Shown: positions 10,681 through 20,515 of the stretch, piece by piece
How positions within the stretch are numbered: the first letter of the stretch is position 1
Layout: each line of letters begins with the position of its first letter
NCBI RefSeq assembly: GCF_000182925.2
Contig: NC_026504.1
Span: 2,046,001 to 2,110,000, forward strand
From: Neurospora crassa OR74A
Lineage: Eukaryota > Ascomycota > Sordariomycetes > Sordariales > Sordariaceae
DNA: 64,000 bases
Reading direction: 5' to 3'
The notes under the pieces: model-generated
What the model was told of the DNA's origin: nothing
Database searches by the model: none
What the model saw: the letters and a program-made list of their open reading frames with translations, nothing else
Translations under genes and position numbers: made by a program

Positions 10681-12122
10681 ATGGCTACCAAAGGGATGTG
10701 GGAGATAGACCCGGAGACGAAGTCCAAGGTATGTGACCGACCAACCCGCCCAAGGCGTCCAACCCGTTCAATCGCTGTCTTTGTGAGATTAGCTGCACGA
10801 TCCAGAGGGGGAAAAGCGATGTGGCGGCGCAAAGGGCCAACTGGAACCTTCCAAGCTGACTTGTGACCCTTGTAGCTCGCTGCGATGCAGAAGGAGAACA
10901 ACAACAACATCTGCTGCGACTGCGGTGCCCCAAGCCCGCAATGGTGTTCACCAAAGTTCGGCATCTTTATCTGCCTCTCGTGTGCGGGCGTTCATCGCGG
11001 CCTGGGCGTGCACATCTCCTTCGTGCGCTCGGTTTCCATGGACGCCTTCAAGCAGGCCGAAATTGAGCGCATGCGGCTCGGCGGCAATGACACCTGGCGC
11101 ACCTTTTTCGAGAACCATTCCGACACCAAGTTGCGCGGAATCAGCTGGGACGATGCGACGATTGCGGAGCGGTACAGCGGCGATGTTGGCGAAGAATACA
11201 AGGAGAGGCTGAGTGCCAAGGTTGAGGGGAGGGAGTACGTGCCTGGGGAGAAGAAGCCACTGGCCCAGCAGCAGGAAACAAGTCAGAGTCCAAGCAGCGT
11301 GGCTGGTGGGGTGCCATTGAGCGGCACGAGCAGTAGGACGGCCAGCCCTAAGCCGGGAACGACGATCAAGGTGGACGACAAGTACTTTGCTAAACTGGGT
11401 GCTGCCAACGCCAGCAGACCGGACAATCTGCCGCCTAGCCAGGGAGGAAAGTATCAGGGCTTTGGGAACACAGTGTCGTCGCAGCCAAAGAATGATGGCG
11501 GCGCAAGCTTGCCGGGTCTCGATGAGTTGCAAAAGGATCCCGTGGCGGCGCTGAGTAAAGGGTTCGGATGGTTTACCAAGACAGTGACCCAGACGGCGAA
11601 GACGGTTAATGAGGGTTATATCCAGCCTACAGCTAAGCAGGTATGTATCCTTGGTCTCCGCTCAACAAACCATCCCTCTGTCGGACATTGGCCCAGGACA
11701 CATCTACTTGGATCACTTCGAGATACATGTTTGCTAATTTGGACTTCTTCCGCCCAATATAGATAGCCGAATCAGAGCTCGCTGCAAAAGCCCGTGTTGC
11801 GGCAGCGCAAGCCGCCGTTTCAGCACAGACTGTAGCACAGGCTGGCGCCAAAACCGCGACAGAGAGTTTCAACCGGTTTGTCGAGGGAGGACCTTCCAAC
11901 TCCGCTGGTGGTGGCTATAGGTCAGTTCCCTCTGGCGGTGGTGGCAGCAACTTTGACGAGAGCAAGAGGTCGTTTTGGGATGACTTCTCTAGCGCGGCCG
12001 ACCAGAGAAAGCCAGCCGGTAGCTCAATCGGGACAGCAGTTATGGGCAAGGGTGGAAGCAGCGGTAGCTCCACTGCTCCTCCCCCAGCAGCTTCCAAGAA
12101 GGACGAGTGGGATGACTGGTAG
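10681..12122 (+). CDS. gcs1: Arf GTPase-activating protein, Gcs1/ArfGAP1 type
   Basis: Three exons (10681-10728, 10876-11640, 11763-12122) encode 390 residues. The Arf-GAP zinc finger is complete: C29-x2-C32-x16-C49-x2-C52, followed by GVHRGLG with the arginine finger at R57. A low-complexity middle is followed by a segment with bulky residues spaced among Gly, Ser and Thr ([16 protein letters not shown]), which may be an amphipathic membrane-curvature sensor. Near the C-terminus are FWDDF and the terminal DEWDDW, aromatic-acidic motifs resembling coat-binding motifs of ArfGAP1. Proteins of this family stimulate GTP hydrolysis by Arf1 at the Golgi and regulate COPI traffic. All three exons join in phase 0 with standard GTATGT donors. 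The length agrees with Gcs1 homologues. Confidence 0.92.
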
Positions 12123-12825
12123 ATGGCTTGTTGACCCGTAGCGTCATTGGATGAATAGTGAGGTGGAATAGTGGTAATGGAATCATTTACAGCCTATGAT
12201 TTTTGTCTTTTACTGTATTGTCATTTGGGCTGATCAAGGAGGTCAACGGTGTTGTGTTCAAGGTGAGACCGACTTGGGGTGTTGAGATGCAATGGTCAGG
12301 GTCAGGGTAGGGTAGGTAAACTAATCGATATTTTCGAATCGACTCCGGCGTCGGAGGATCCAGTGTACGGCGAGGTCCCGTCGCTGAGACCAGAGAGGTG
12401 TCTACAGAAATTGGTGAGGTCAAGTGATGGCTCATTGCTCTAAGCAGTATTAGACTTGATAACGATTTCTTATTTTCGTCGAGTCACTGAACCAAGAATA
12501 AGACCAAGTGCATTGGCAGTAAGCTGACAAGGTTATCATTCACATGTTGACATCGTCCTTTTGGAATGATCAAAAGAGTGACAATGCCGGGGTTGGGGTT
12601 AGGGTTAGTGTATGACCGCGGTTGGGTCGGTTCCAGCCGGCGGGACCAGCTGCATGGACACGGCCCGCGGTTCGTCATCATGGGTGTGCGTGCCGTCGGC
12701 TTTGACGTCCCCATTCTCACGTACCCCGTTCCCCATTCCTCCTACTGATGTGATTGCGACCAGAGCTCAAGCCATTGAGTCCACCCGCTCTCATCCCACC
12801 CTTTTTCCCCAGATACCACAAAACA
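12123..12825. promoter_or_regulatory. Spacer and promoter of the ETF-beta gene with a telomere-like box
   Basis: The 700-bp spacer has no supportable ORF. GGTTGGGGTTAGGGTTAG at about 12591-12608 contains two overlapping telobox (TTAGGG) units, roughly 220 bp upstream of the next start codon. Such boxes in fungal promoters can bind Tbf1- or Rap1-like factors; the role here is inference. A pyrimidine-rich stretch precedes the ATG. Confidence 0.45.
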
Positions 12826-13825
12826 ATGTCAGCCCTACGGATATTGGTGCCCGTCAAGCGGGTTATTGACTATGCGGTATGTCTTCCATCCTTTTTGACC
12901 ACCTAGTCAAGGGCAACAACATAACGGGTGTTCACGCACCATACAACAGTTCTGATATGGAGTCCCTGCTGCACATTTACATGGTATGCTGTTATTATAC
13001 CTACCCGAGTACAGATGACTGATGTGGATACTCTTCCCAATCAATACAGGTCAAGCCGCGAGTCAACAAGGCCCAGACGGGAGTCGAGACGGCCGGTGTC
13101 AAGCACAGCATGAACCCCTTCGACGAGCTATCGGTCGAAGAGAGCGTGCGCATCCGCGAGGGGAAGAAGACCCCCGTCGAGGACATTTGCGTCATCAGCG
13201 CCGGGCCAACCAAGGCCCAGGACGTCCTGCGCACCGCCATGGCCATGGGCGCCGACCGGGCCATCCACGTCGAGACCAAGGAGGGCGAGGACCTCGAGCC
13301 GCTGGGCGTCGCCAAGCTGCTCAAGGCCGCCACCGAACAGAACAAGAGCAACCTCGTGATCCTGGGCAAGCAGAGCATCGACGACGACGCCGGCCAGACG
13401 GGCCAAATGCTGGCCGGTCTGCTGGGCTGGGCGCAGGCCACCCAGGCGAGCAAGATCGAGTTCACCGGCGGCGATTCTGTGCAGGTGACGAGGGAGGTGG
13501 ATGGCGGTGTTGAGACGCTCAAGGCCAAGCTGCCCATGGTCATCACGACCGACTTGCGCCTCAACGAGCCCCGGTACGCGAGCTTGCCCAACATTATGAA
13601 GGCCAAGAAGAAGCCGCTCGAGAAGAAGACGCTGGCGGATTACGGTATTACGGCCGAGAAGAGGCTCAAAACTATCAAGGTCACCGGTAAGGACTACAAT
13701 TCGTTTTGGGCTGGATGGAAGTTTGCTAACTCTGTTGTTCAGAGCCTCCCCCGAGACAGGGTGGTGGCAAAGTGGAGGATGTGGATGGCTTGGTCTCGAA
13801 GCTCAAGGAGCTTGGTGCTCTTTAA
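12826..13825 (+). CDS. Electron transfer flavoprotein beta subunit
   Basis: Exons 12826-12876, 13050-13686 and 13743-13825 give 256 residues, the usual length of ETF-beta. The N-terminus reads LRILVPVKRVIDYA, and after intron 1 it continues into VKPRVNKAQTG and GVKHSMNPFDE, matching the family block without gap. The ETF-beta signature DLRLNEPRYASLPNIMKAKK is present near residue 190. The C-terminus PPPRQGG, then KLKELGAL, is typical. With ETF-alpha it passes electrons from acyl-CoA and other dehydrogenases to ETF-ubiquinone oxidoreductase in the mitochondrial matrix. The beta subunit binds structural AMP and has no strong presequence, as usual. Reading through intron 2 would replace the conserved tail, so the spliced form is clearly the functional one. 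Confidence 0.95.
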
Positions 13826-15315
13826 ACCGGTCATACACCAACCAGTTACTGAGTTCCAGGATCTTGTGTCGAAGACATCTGTTTTGGCATAGAAAAATTG
13901 AAATTCACGTCCCTACAGCTGTGTTGCGGATACGCAACCGGACATGCTCTTCTGATAGCCGGTAAGGGCGTCACAATGTCTCATGGGGACCGTGACGGCC
14001 CGGGGCCTGGAGCTTCAGTTTATTCATGCATGCTTCTACGACAAGCTGGCCGGTTGAGATGAAAGAGGCTTGAGCCGGCCACATTGGCACCAACTTCGTC
14101 GCAAGATGTGTCGCGTTAAGCGCAACAGTACGAAGAGCTATGTTTTGTGTCTTGTCCTGTCTTGCGGTTTTCAATGATGAAAACCTCGCCAGGTGTCCTG
14201 GTGGTCTCTGCTTTGATATTGCGTACTCGGTCGAGTAAGCTGAATCCGTCTGAAATGGTAATGCCCAACATCCAGATGCTACGCGATGTATCAAATGCAA
14301 TGTGACGTGTGGGAGCCTGTTATCCCCCACGTATTGGTGCTCGGCTGCTGTAAGGTACCACTACCGCAAAAATGCTACTTACGTGGCTTGACAAGGTGGT
14401 GACGATGTCTCTCTTCAATTGGTGTGCTGTCGCCGAGAGTATATGCTGGATCCAGACGCTATATTTGATTGTTCCCTCTTCTGTCAGCGTGCGGCCTCCG
14501 TTGTCCGTGCAGCCGATTACGACGGCCGGCTCTGGCGCAACCTGGGTTTGGAGCTTCAGAAGCTTGAAAGCGAGGCGAATCGCGACTGTACAAGTCCCCG
14601 CAACTTGAGTCACCGAAAGCGCGGGGTATCCACCATCTTTATCTGCGGCGGTAGGTAGGCGGGGACTTTGCGGGGGCTTTGCGGGACCCGACCACTCCAA
14701 CTCCGAGATTCGTTGGGGGTGCCCCGGGCAGGAGATGCCGAGCTGGAGTCGCGTTGTTTGTGAATGTCGTGGCTGGGGTTGTGGGCATAGGTTGCGATGT
14801 GTAGTGTACGTAGTACATAGTAGGTATGTTGAACACCGGATGGGTGATTCCAGTTGTGAGGCTCCGGGACTAGTAGGGGTGGTAACCGTGATGGTCAAAG
14901 GGCATGTGGAACTTGCAGCGTCCCAACGAAGTCCAGGTCCCCAGTCATCCCAACGCCGCGATCAATCACCCCTCGGTCCCCGTAAATCGGCCTTTGGGAC
15001 TCGCTAGCAGCGGGAGTCACCGAGTCCTGGACCAATCAGGTCGGCGCTGACCCTGTCACTGCGGCAGAAAAAAGACAAAGAGCTCAAAAAATTCTACCAG
15101 ATCCAATCAAATGTCGCCCTTTTTCTATTTGCCTCACCCACTTTCGCACCCTCTTTTATCTCCAAGTTTCTCCCCTCGACACTACAACTCACTCCGTCAT
15201 CAACTCTTGCCCATCTACAAAACACACAATAACCCCAATCGCTTCCCCCGACTTTCGGACTCTTTCGTCCAACCTTCTTTCTTCAGCTGAACTTGTCTTG
15301 TCGCAATCTGCCCTT
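13826..15315 (+). promoter_or_regulatory. Upstream region of arg-2 with CCAAT and CPC1/Gcn4-type sites
   Basis: The spacer between the ETF-beta gene and the arg-2 leader has no convincing coding frame. A perfect TGAGTCA (bZIP CPC1/Gcn4 core) lies at 14606-14612 and a near match, GGAGTCA, near 15013. CCAAT boxes are at 15032-15036 and 15103-15107. A long CT-rich tract at about 15120-15290 probably marks transcription initiation. In Neurospora arg-2 is induced by the cross-pathway control activator CPC1, so these sites fit, but single 7-mers are weak evidence. Confidence 0.5.
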
Positions 15316-15833
15316 ATGAACGGGCGCCCGTCAGTCTTCACCTCTCAGGTACGATAACGCGATAGCCCCTCCATCGTGCTGGTATCCAGCCACCATCCAC
15401 CCAGTCCATCAAAGAAGTTCCCCCGGATGAGCAATGAAGCCCCCATACCAGCCTGACTCGCGATGCTGTATCGGAGTAGTTGGGACGACCCGCCAGTAAC
15501 CCACCAACCTGGGTGCTTGGCATCATGCCGCTCTGAGTTGGTTTTGGGAGATGTGGCCAGCGGTGATCCCCAAAGTTCAGCTCTTCACGGATTCCGATTG
15601 CATATCTCTCAAGATCGCGCAGACAGCCATCCTGGGGGAGACTTCTTCTCCTCGCTTCTGCCGCTTGCCGTCTGTTTGTAGTGTCTGATCAAAACTAATT
15701 CTGTTGCCTTTGTAGGATTACCTCTCAGGTCCGCATCCCCGCCGACTCCCGTTGACTCACCCTTTTCCGGCTGGAATACTGACGATGAATTTTGTGTGTT
15801 ACAGACCATCTGTGGAGAGCCCTTAACGCATAA
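15316..15833 (+). CDS. uORF encoding the arginine attenuator peptide (AAP), in three exons
   Basis: Exons 15316-15348, 15716-15728 and 15805-15833 join to a 24-codon uORF plus stop. It begins MNGRPSVFTSQ in exon A, continues DYLS in exon B, and ends with HLWRALNA in exon C. As I recall the Neurospora arg-2 attenuator, the product is the same or nearly so. Known biology: when arginine is high, the nascent peptide stalls the ribosome at the uORF stop codon, which blocks scanning to the main ORF and exposes the mRNA to nonsense-mediated decay. The essential aspartate (Asp12) is the first codon of exon B and Trp19 is in exon C. Intron A (367 bp) has a GTACGA donor and a CTAAT branch. Intron B (76 bp) has a weak GTCCGC donor, a good TACTGAC branch and an ACAG acceptor. 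The uORF stop lies 63 nt before the arg-2 start. Confidence 0.93.
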
Positions 15834-15896
15834 GAGCCTCTCATCACCCAGCAGCCGTACCAATCACCACCGCACCCCATCACCATTCAAGTCAAG

Positions 15897-17314
15897 ATGT
15901 TCTCTCGCTTGGCCGCTCGTCTCCCCAAGGCTTCTGCCCTCAATGGCGTCGCCGCCCGTCAGGTTCGCAACCTGAGCCAGCCCGCCATTACCGGCAGCAA
16001 GGGCAGGAACATGCCCGCCCGTGAGCCGCGCACTACTGCCGCTGCCACCGGCGCCGAGGCCACCTTCACTATCAGGGTGCGTACCTACAACTAGTCTTCT
16101 CTCGTGGCTAAACCTAACATTTTCTCGCTCAGGATGGCCCCGTTTTCCAGGGTACCGCCTTCGGTGCCAACACCAACATTTCTGGTGAAGCCGTTTTCAC
16201 CACCTCCCTTGTTGGTTACCCCGAGTCGATGACCGATCCCTCGTACCGCGGCCAGATTTTGGTCTTCACCCAGCCCTTGATTGGCAACTACGGTGTCCCT
16301 TCGAATGAGCGTGACGAGTTCAACCTCCTCAAGTACTTCGAGTCTCCCCACATCCAGTGCGCCGGTATCGTTGTCTCCGATGTCGCTACCCAGTACAGCC
16401 ACTGGACTGCTGTTCAGAGCTTGGGCGAGTGGTGCGCCAGCGAGGGCATTCCCGCCATCTCCGGTGTTGACACTCGTGCGATTGTCACCTACCTCCGTGA
16501 GCAGGGTTCCTCTCTCGCCAGGATCTCCATTGGCGACGAGTACGACGCCGATGAGGATGAGGGCTTCATTGACCCTGGCCAGATCAACCTTGTCAAGCGC
16601 GTGTCCACCAAGGCTCCCTTTGTGGTTACCAACCCCAACGCCAAGTTCCACGTCGCTCTGATCGACTGCGGTGTCAAGGAGAACATCCTTCGTAGCTTGG
16701 TCAGCCGTGGCGCCTCCGTCACCGTCTTCCCCTACAATTACCCCATCCACAAGGTTGCCGAGAACTTCGATGGTGTCTTCATTTCCAACGGCCCTGGTGA
16801 TCCCACCCACTGCCAGGAGACTGTTTACAACCTCGCCAAGCTTATGGAGACTTCCCCTATTCCCATCATGGGTATCTGCCTTGGTCACCAGCTTCTTGCT
16901 CTCGCTGTTGGTGCCAAGACCATCAAGCTCAAGTATGGTAACCGTGCCCACAACATCCCGGCTCTTGACTTGACCACTGGTCAGTGCCACATCACCTCGC
17001 AGAACCACGGTTACGCCGTCGATATCAGCACCCTCCCTAGCGACTTCAAGGAGTATTTCGTCAACCTTAACGACGGCTCCAACGAGGGTATGATGCACAA
17101 GACCCGCCCCATCTTCTCTACCCAGTTCCACCCCGAGGCTAAGGGTGGTCCCATGGACTCTTCCTACCTCTTTGACAAGTACATGGAGAATGTCGAGCTT
17201 TTCAAGAGCAACTCCCAGGTCTACCGTGACAACAGGCCTACTCAGTTCATGATTGACATTCTCAGCAAGGAGCGTGTCGGCGTTGAGCCCACTCCTCTTT
17301 CTAACGCTGCTTAA
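15897..17314 (+). CDS. arg-2: Carbamoyl-phosphate synthase, arginine-specific, small (glutaminase) subunit
   Basis: Two exons (15897-16076, 16133-17314) encode 453 residues. The N-terminus [17 protein letters not shown] is basic, hydroxylated and lacks acids, as expected of a mitochondrial presequence. The N-terminal CPSase small-chain domain is followed by a class I glutamine amidotransferase domain. Its nucleophile is Cys309 in GICLGHQ, and His393 and Glu395 in FHPEA complete the triad. The subunit hydrolyses glutamine and passes ammonia to the large subunit, making carbamoyl phosphate for citrulline and arginine synthesis in mitochondria. The start is the first ATG after the AAP uORF, so translation needs leaky scanning past, or reinitiation after, that uORF. 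Codon use is strongly C-ending, consistent with high expression. A long antisense ORF overlaps it but is only a frame shadow. Confidence 0.97.
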
Positions 17315-18355
17315 GCGACGAGAATGTCTTTGCATTTTCTTAGTGAACGGTGTTTGTCATTGGTCTTGGGTTATTGTTTTCCAGCACAAAGGATATGGGT
17401 TTTGTAAAAGGGACTTTCTTGGGCGACGTCCTCTCGTTATTAATGGTTTAGGGTGTATATGATATCTTTTGTTACTACTTTTGAATGCAGAATCAGATAA
17501 GTTTAGTCGGCATTAGGCTGATATGGCGCAGAGAGGACAATATCTAGTTGATACATACCCATGTGCTATCACGTCTAAACGTCTTCCAGTCGTTGTATTT
17601 TACCCATTCCTGGTGATTGCCGTATGTCTTCCAGTCCAGTACCTCCCCTAATTCGGTGCCCTTCAACATTCAGGGGTTATGTTGACAGCGTGCTGTATAA
17701 GCACTGGTTGCCGGGGAACATGGTGTCATTGACTGGTAAGCAGGGCAGCCTCTGGTTCTGTGACACCTGGTTTTCCCTGGTCTTGATTTCAAACTATTAT
17801 CAAACAAATCAGCGTCGTCTTAGTAGATGGCAGGTATCTTAGAACAGAAAGTAGTTATTCTTCGTCGGATACGACTCCAAAATCATATACGAACAAGTGG
17901 AATGCTTTTATACTAATGCTTCTTTTTACTGTAATCTTGGTCTCCGCTCTTCGCTTAGCCTTCTTCACCTGGTAACCGGTATAGGTACCTTCGCACCCTC
18001 AATTGGAAGGATGCATCAACCCCTCCATGCGCTGCTTATCCTGCTATCTATCCATACATTTCTATGTTTTTACAGTGTAGAATATTTCTTGTGTATCAGG
18101 GTCCGTCCCGCGATGCTGACCCCCTGTCCTGCAGGCCATGCGCAAAGCACTTTTTTTGCTTCATGCACATGCCAGGAAGACCATCAAAAAGGCGACTTCT
18201 GTGAACCACATTACTGGCTGTACTGGGAACAAATTAAATGCCGAGCGTCCCAGACGCCGCTCCTTTGTTCTTATTTCTCTTTCCTCTTTGTAAGACACCG
18301 GGCGAAAGACAGAGGACTGGATAACAGGTAGGGAGGCCCTCTAGTATCGATCCCT
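17315..18355. other. Convergent spacer between arg-2 and the Acinus-like gene
   Basis: This is the shared 3' region of two convergent genes. No coding frame is supportable. A TTTAGGG box at about 17448 and a GGTACCT element near 17984 are the only recognisable short motifs. A 15-bp tandem duplication abuts the stop codon of the reverse-strand gene at 18339-18366. Confidence 0.55.
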
Positions 18356-18366
18356 CTAGTATCGAT
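18339..18366. repeat. 15-bp tandem duplication at a stop codon
   Basis: CCTCTAGTATCGATC occurs twice in direct succession at about 18338-18366, overlapping the end of the Acinus-like gene. On the reverse strand it gives the end GDRY, stop, then in frame RDRY and a second stop. It looks like a recent slippage or repair duplication. Confidence 0.75.
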
Positions 18367-20515
18367 CACCTCGGAACCCACCGCCGCCTCCACCACCACC
18401 ACCACCACCACCACCACCATGGCCGCGTCTCCGTCTCCTAGGAGGTCCACCTCCAAACGTAGGCAATGGCGCGCCGTCAAATCTCGACCTAGGTTCATCT
18501 CCACTGCCACCGCCGCCTCTCCTCGGCGGCGGCTCATCGCGTCCTCCACCCCCACCAGGTAGATACCGATCACCACCACGAGACCGGCCAAAAGGAGGGG
18601 GAGGTGGCCCGCTACGACCGCCGTCGCCACCACCCATGCGACCACGACGACGCTCCGCCTCGCGATGTGGCGGCCTAATCCCAACAAACACCTCCTTTCC
18701 GCGATCGACAAACGAATCGTTGTCCTCGAACGTGTACCGGTTGATCTCGTCCTCCCGGCCCATGTCGCGGTGGCGATCGCGGGTGTAGAACGACCGCATG
18801 TTTTGCAGACGGCGCTCCGCAAGCTCGGCATTAACAGGCCTGTAGAGCAGCGACGGGTGGGTGCGGGTCGCCTTCATTTCGTCGCCCGTAAGTGCGGGCT
18901 GGGGCACGCGGCCGCCACGGCCACGGGGGCCTGAGGGCGCGCCTTCGACACCGGGATGTTGTTGCTGGCGGCCCGAGGCGGGGCCGGAGGGGATGGTTGG
19001 AGGGGGGAGGGGCTCGCGTGCTGAGGAGGATACTGATCCGCGGGTACCGGAAGCAGCAGCGGCTACAAGGGCTGGCGTCGGCTCGAGCTCGGCGTTGACG
19101 AGGCGGGCGGTGATGTTGCCGTCCTCTTCGTCACGTTCGTAGCGAACTTCCCACCTGGCGAGATTGCCGCGGCCGCCTTCGGACTGCTCCGTCTCCGCCC
19201 ACTCGTTCACCCGGTCGGGAGGGATGAAATCCACCCACAGCTCCTTTCGATTCCGCTCATTAGGCCAAATCTTTCCGTGGAGAGCGACACGAACGCGCGA
19301 GGCAGCCGCGACGGAGGTGAAGCTGACAAAAGCGTGGGTGCGAATTTGATCGAGGTAGAAATCTTGGATGGAGTCAGGATCCGGCAGGCTGCCCGGGGGC
19401 GCGGCGAGCCCTTGTAGATATTCACGAACAAATTCGGAGCGGAGCGGCCTCATGAAGTTCTTAATGTATAGCGCTTGGGTCGCAGGATGTTCGGAGGGGG
19501 CAACATCTCGCTCGTCAATGTCCATATCGGCGTCGTACTTCACAGCGCTCCGATCGTGCGCCGCCCGTTCGGGGGATCGTTGCTTGAGGTCAGCCTCGGT
19601 CTGTACACGGTCGCGAGACTCCTCCTCTTGATCGCCATCGTTCAAATCGCGCGGCTCGGAAGCTTGGCGGTGCTGTGGCGCTTCGTGCATCTCAGAAACT
19701 TTCTCTGAGTCGGCTGCGAGGGGAATCTCGGGGTGGATTGTGGCGTAAGAAGCGTCTTTGGCACCCTGCTCGTCGTCGAGGGGTAGCACTGTTTCGTCGG
19801 TTTGGCTTTCAAGTCCACTCATGCGTATATCTTCGTCTTCTTGCTCGGTAGGGCGCGCACGCTTCCTAGACGTTTCTTCCTCCGGAGGGGGACTGCGAGA
19901 TCTGCGCTTTCTGCTAGGCGTATCGCTAGTGAGTTCAGGAGCCACAGGTACAGATCCGCTTTTGCTTTCTTCAACCTTCTCTTCCTTTTCTTCAGTTGTG
20001 TCGTTTCTGATCGCAGGAATATTGTTTGCTTCGGGCGCAGATTCTGCAGCGGACTCCCTTGTCGGCTCGTTTGATTTCTCTTGTTTGACGTCCGGTTCTA
20101 TTTGTGTGGCGTCATGCGCAGTAGTCGTCTTCTCTTCGGGAGCAACTGGCTCAGGAGCCGGGGATGCAGAGGGAGCTTCGGGCTGCGGTTCTTGCAAAGG
20201 AGCTTTCACCGGCGACGGGACAGGGCTGCCGGAGCTCTTTGTGGTTTCATCTTCGGCTGTGGTCTCAACGGCTTGTGCGCTGGTGGCCTCTGCTTCCTGG
20301 TTCTGTTCCTTGACCTCTTCGTTGTCCTGTTCTTTGTCCTCCTCCTGCTCCGCCTCTGGGGGCGCGTCTCCTTCTTGTTGAGATACCTGGGCCTCCTGGT
20401 CGTCGACAGTCAAGCGTTCGACAAGGTCGGCCTTCTTCCCAGCCTGAGAGAGCCCGCGGCGCTTGAGCTCTTGACGTAGGTCAACGACTGTGAGCTTGCT
20501 CCAGTCAGTCGTCAT
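18356..20515 (-). CDS. Acinus-like SAP/RRM protein with C-terminal RGG region
   Basis: A single exon encodes 719 residues from the ATG at 20515; the frame is open further upstream without a better start. A SAP domain at about 5-35 (LTVVDLRQELKRRGL, then KADLVERL) should bind nucleic acid. A long acidic Glu/Pro/Ser-rich region follows, with SRKRRSRSPPP as a likely nuclear signal. At about 345-435 is an Acinus-type RRM (LYIKNFMRPL through LHGKIWPNERN). At about 547-560 KATRTHPSLLYRPV resembles the RSB motif by which Acinus binds RNPS1 and SAP18. The C-terminus is RGG-rich with a 14-glycine run. Animal Acinus belongs to the ASAP complex linked to the exon-junction complex and splicing, so a nuclear mRNA role is inferred. 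The domain order is clear; the RSB assignment rests on my reading of the motif. Confidence 0.8.
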   Translation of the reverse strand: MTTDWSKLTVVDLRQELKRRGLSQAGKKADLVERLTVDDQEAQVSQQEGDAPPEAEQEEDKEQDNEEVKEQNQEAEATSAQAVETTAEDETTKSSGSPVPSPVKAPLQEPQPEAPSASPAPEPVAPEEKTTTAHDATQIEPDVKQEKSNEPTRESAAESAPEANNIPAIRNDTTEEKEEKVEESKSGSVPVAPELTSDTPSRKRRSRSPPPEEETSRKRARPTEQEDEDIRMSGLESQTDETVLPLDDEQGAKDASYATIHPEIPLAADSEKVSEMHEAPQHRQASEPRDLNDGDQEEESRDRVQTEADLKQRSPERAAHDRSAVKYDADMDIDERDVAPSEHPATQALYIKNFMRPLRSEFVREYLQGLAAPPGSLPDPDSIQDFYLDQIRTHAFVSFTSVAAASRVRVALHGKIWPNERNRKELWVDFIPPDRVNEWAETEQSEGGRGNLARWEVRYERDEEDGNITARLVNAELEPTPALVAAAASGTRGSVSSSAREPLPPPTIPSGPASGRQQQHPGVEGAPSGPRGRGGRVPQPALTGDEMKATRTHPSLLYRPVNAELAERRLQNMRSFYTRDRHRDMGREDEINRYTFEDNDSFVDRGKEVFVGIRPPHREAERRRGRMGGGDGGRSGPPPPPFGRSRGGDRYLPGGGGGRDEPPPRRGGGGSGDEPRSRFDGAPLPTFGGGPPRRRRRGHGGGGGGGGGGGGGGFRGDRY

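Noticed and set aside
14320-14898. Reverse-strand ORF of 192 codons between the ETF-beta gene and arg-2
   Set aside because: Low-complexity Thr/Pro/Ser start, no family, no splice context; opposite-strand ORFs cover the same bases.
16091-17335. Antisense ORF of 414 codons opposite arg-2
   Set aside because: It is the mirror frame of a strongly codon-biased gene (C-ending codons suppress antisense stops); the arg-2 frame explains it.
19758-20381. Forward Ser-rich ORF of 207 codons opposite the Acinus-like gene
   Set aside because: Antisense of the Glu/Pro-rich region; Ser-rich output is the expected mirror of GAA/GAG codons.
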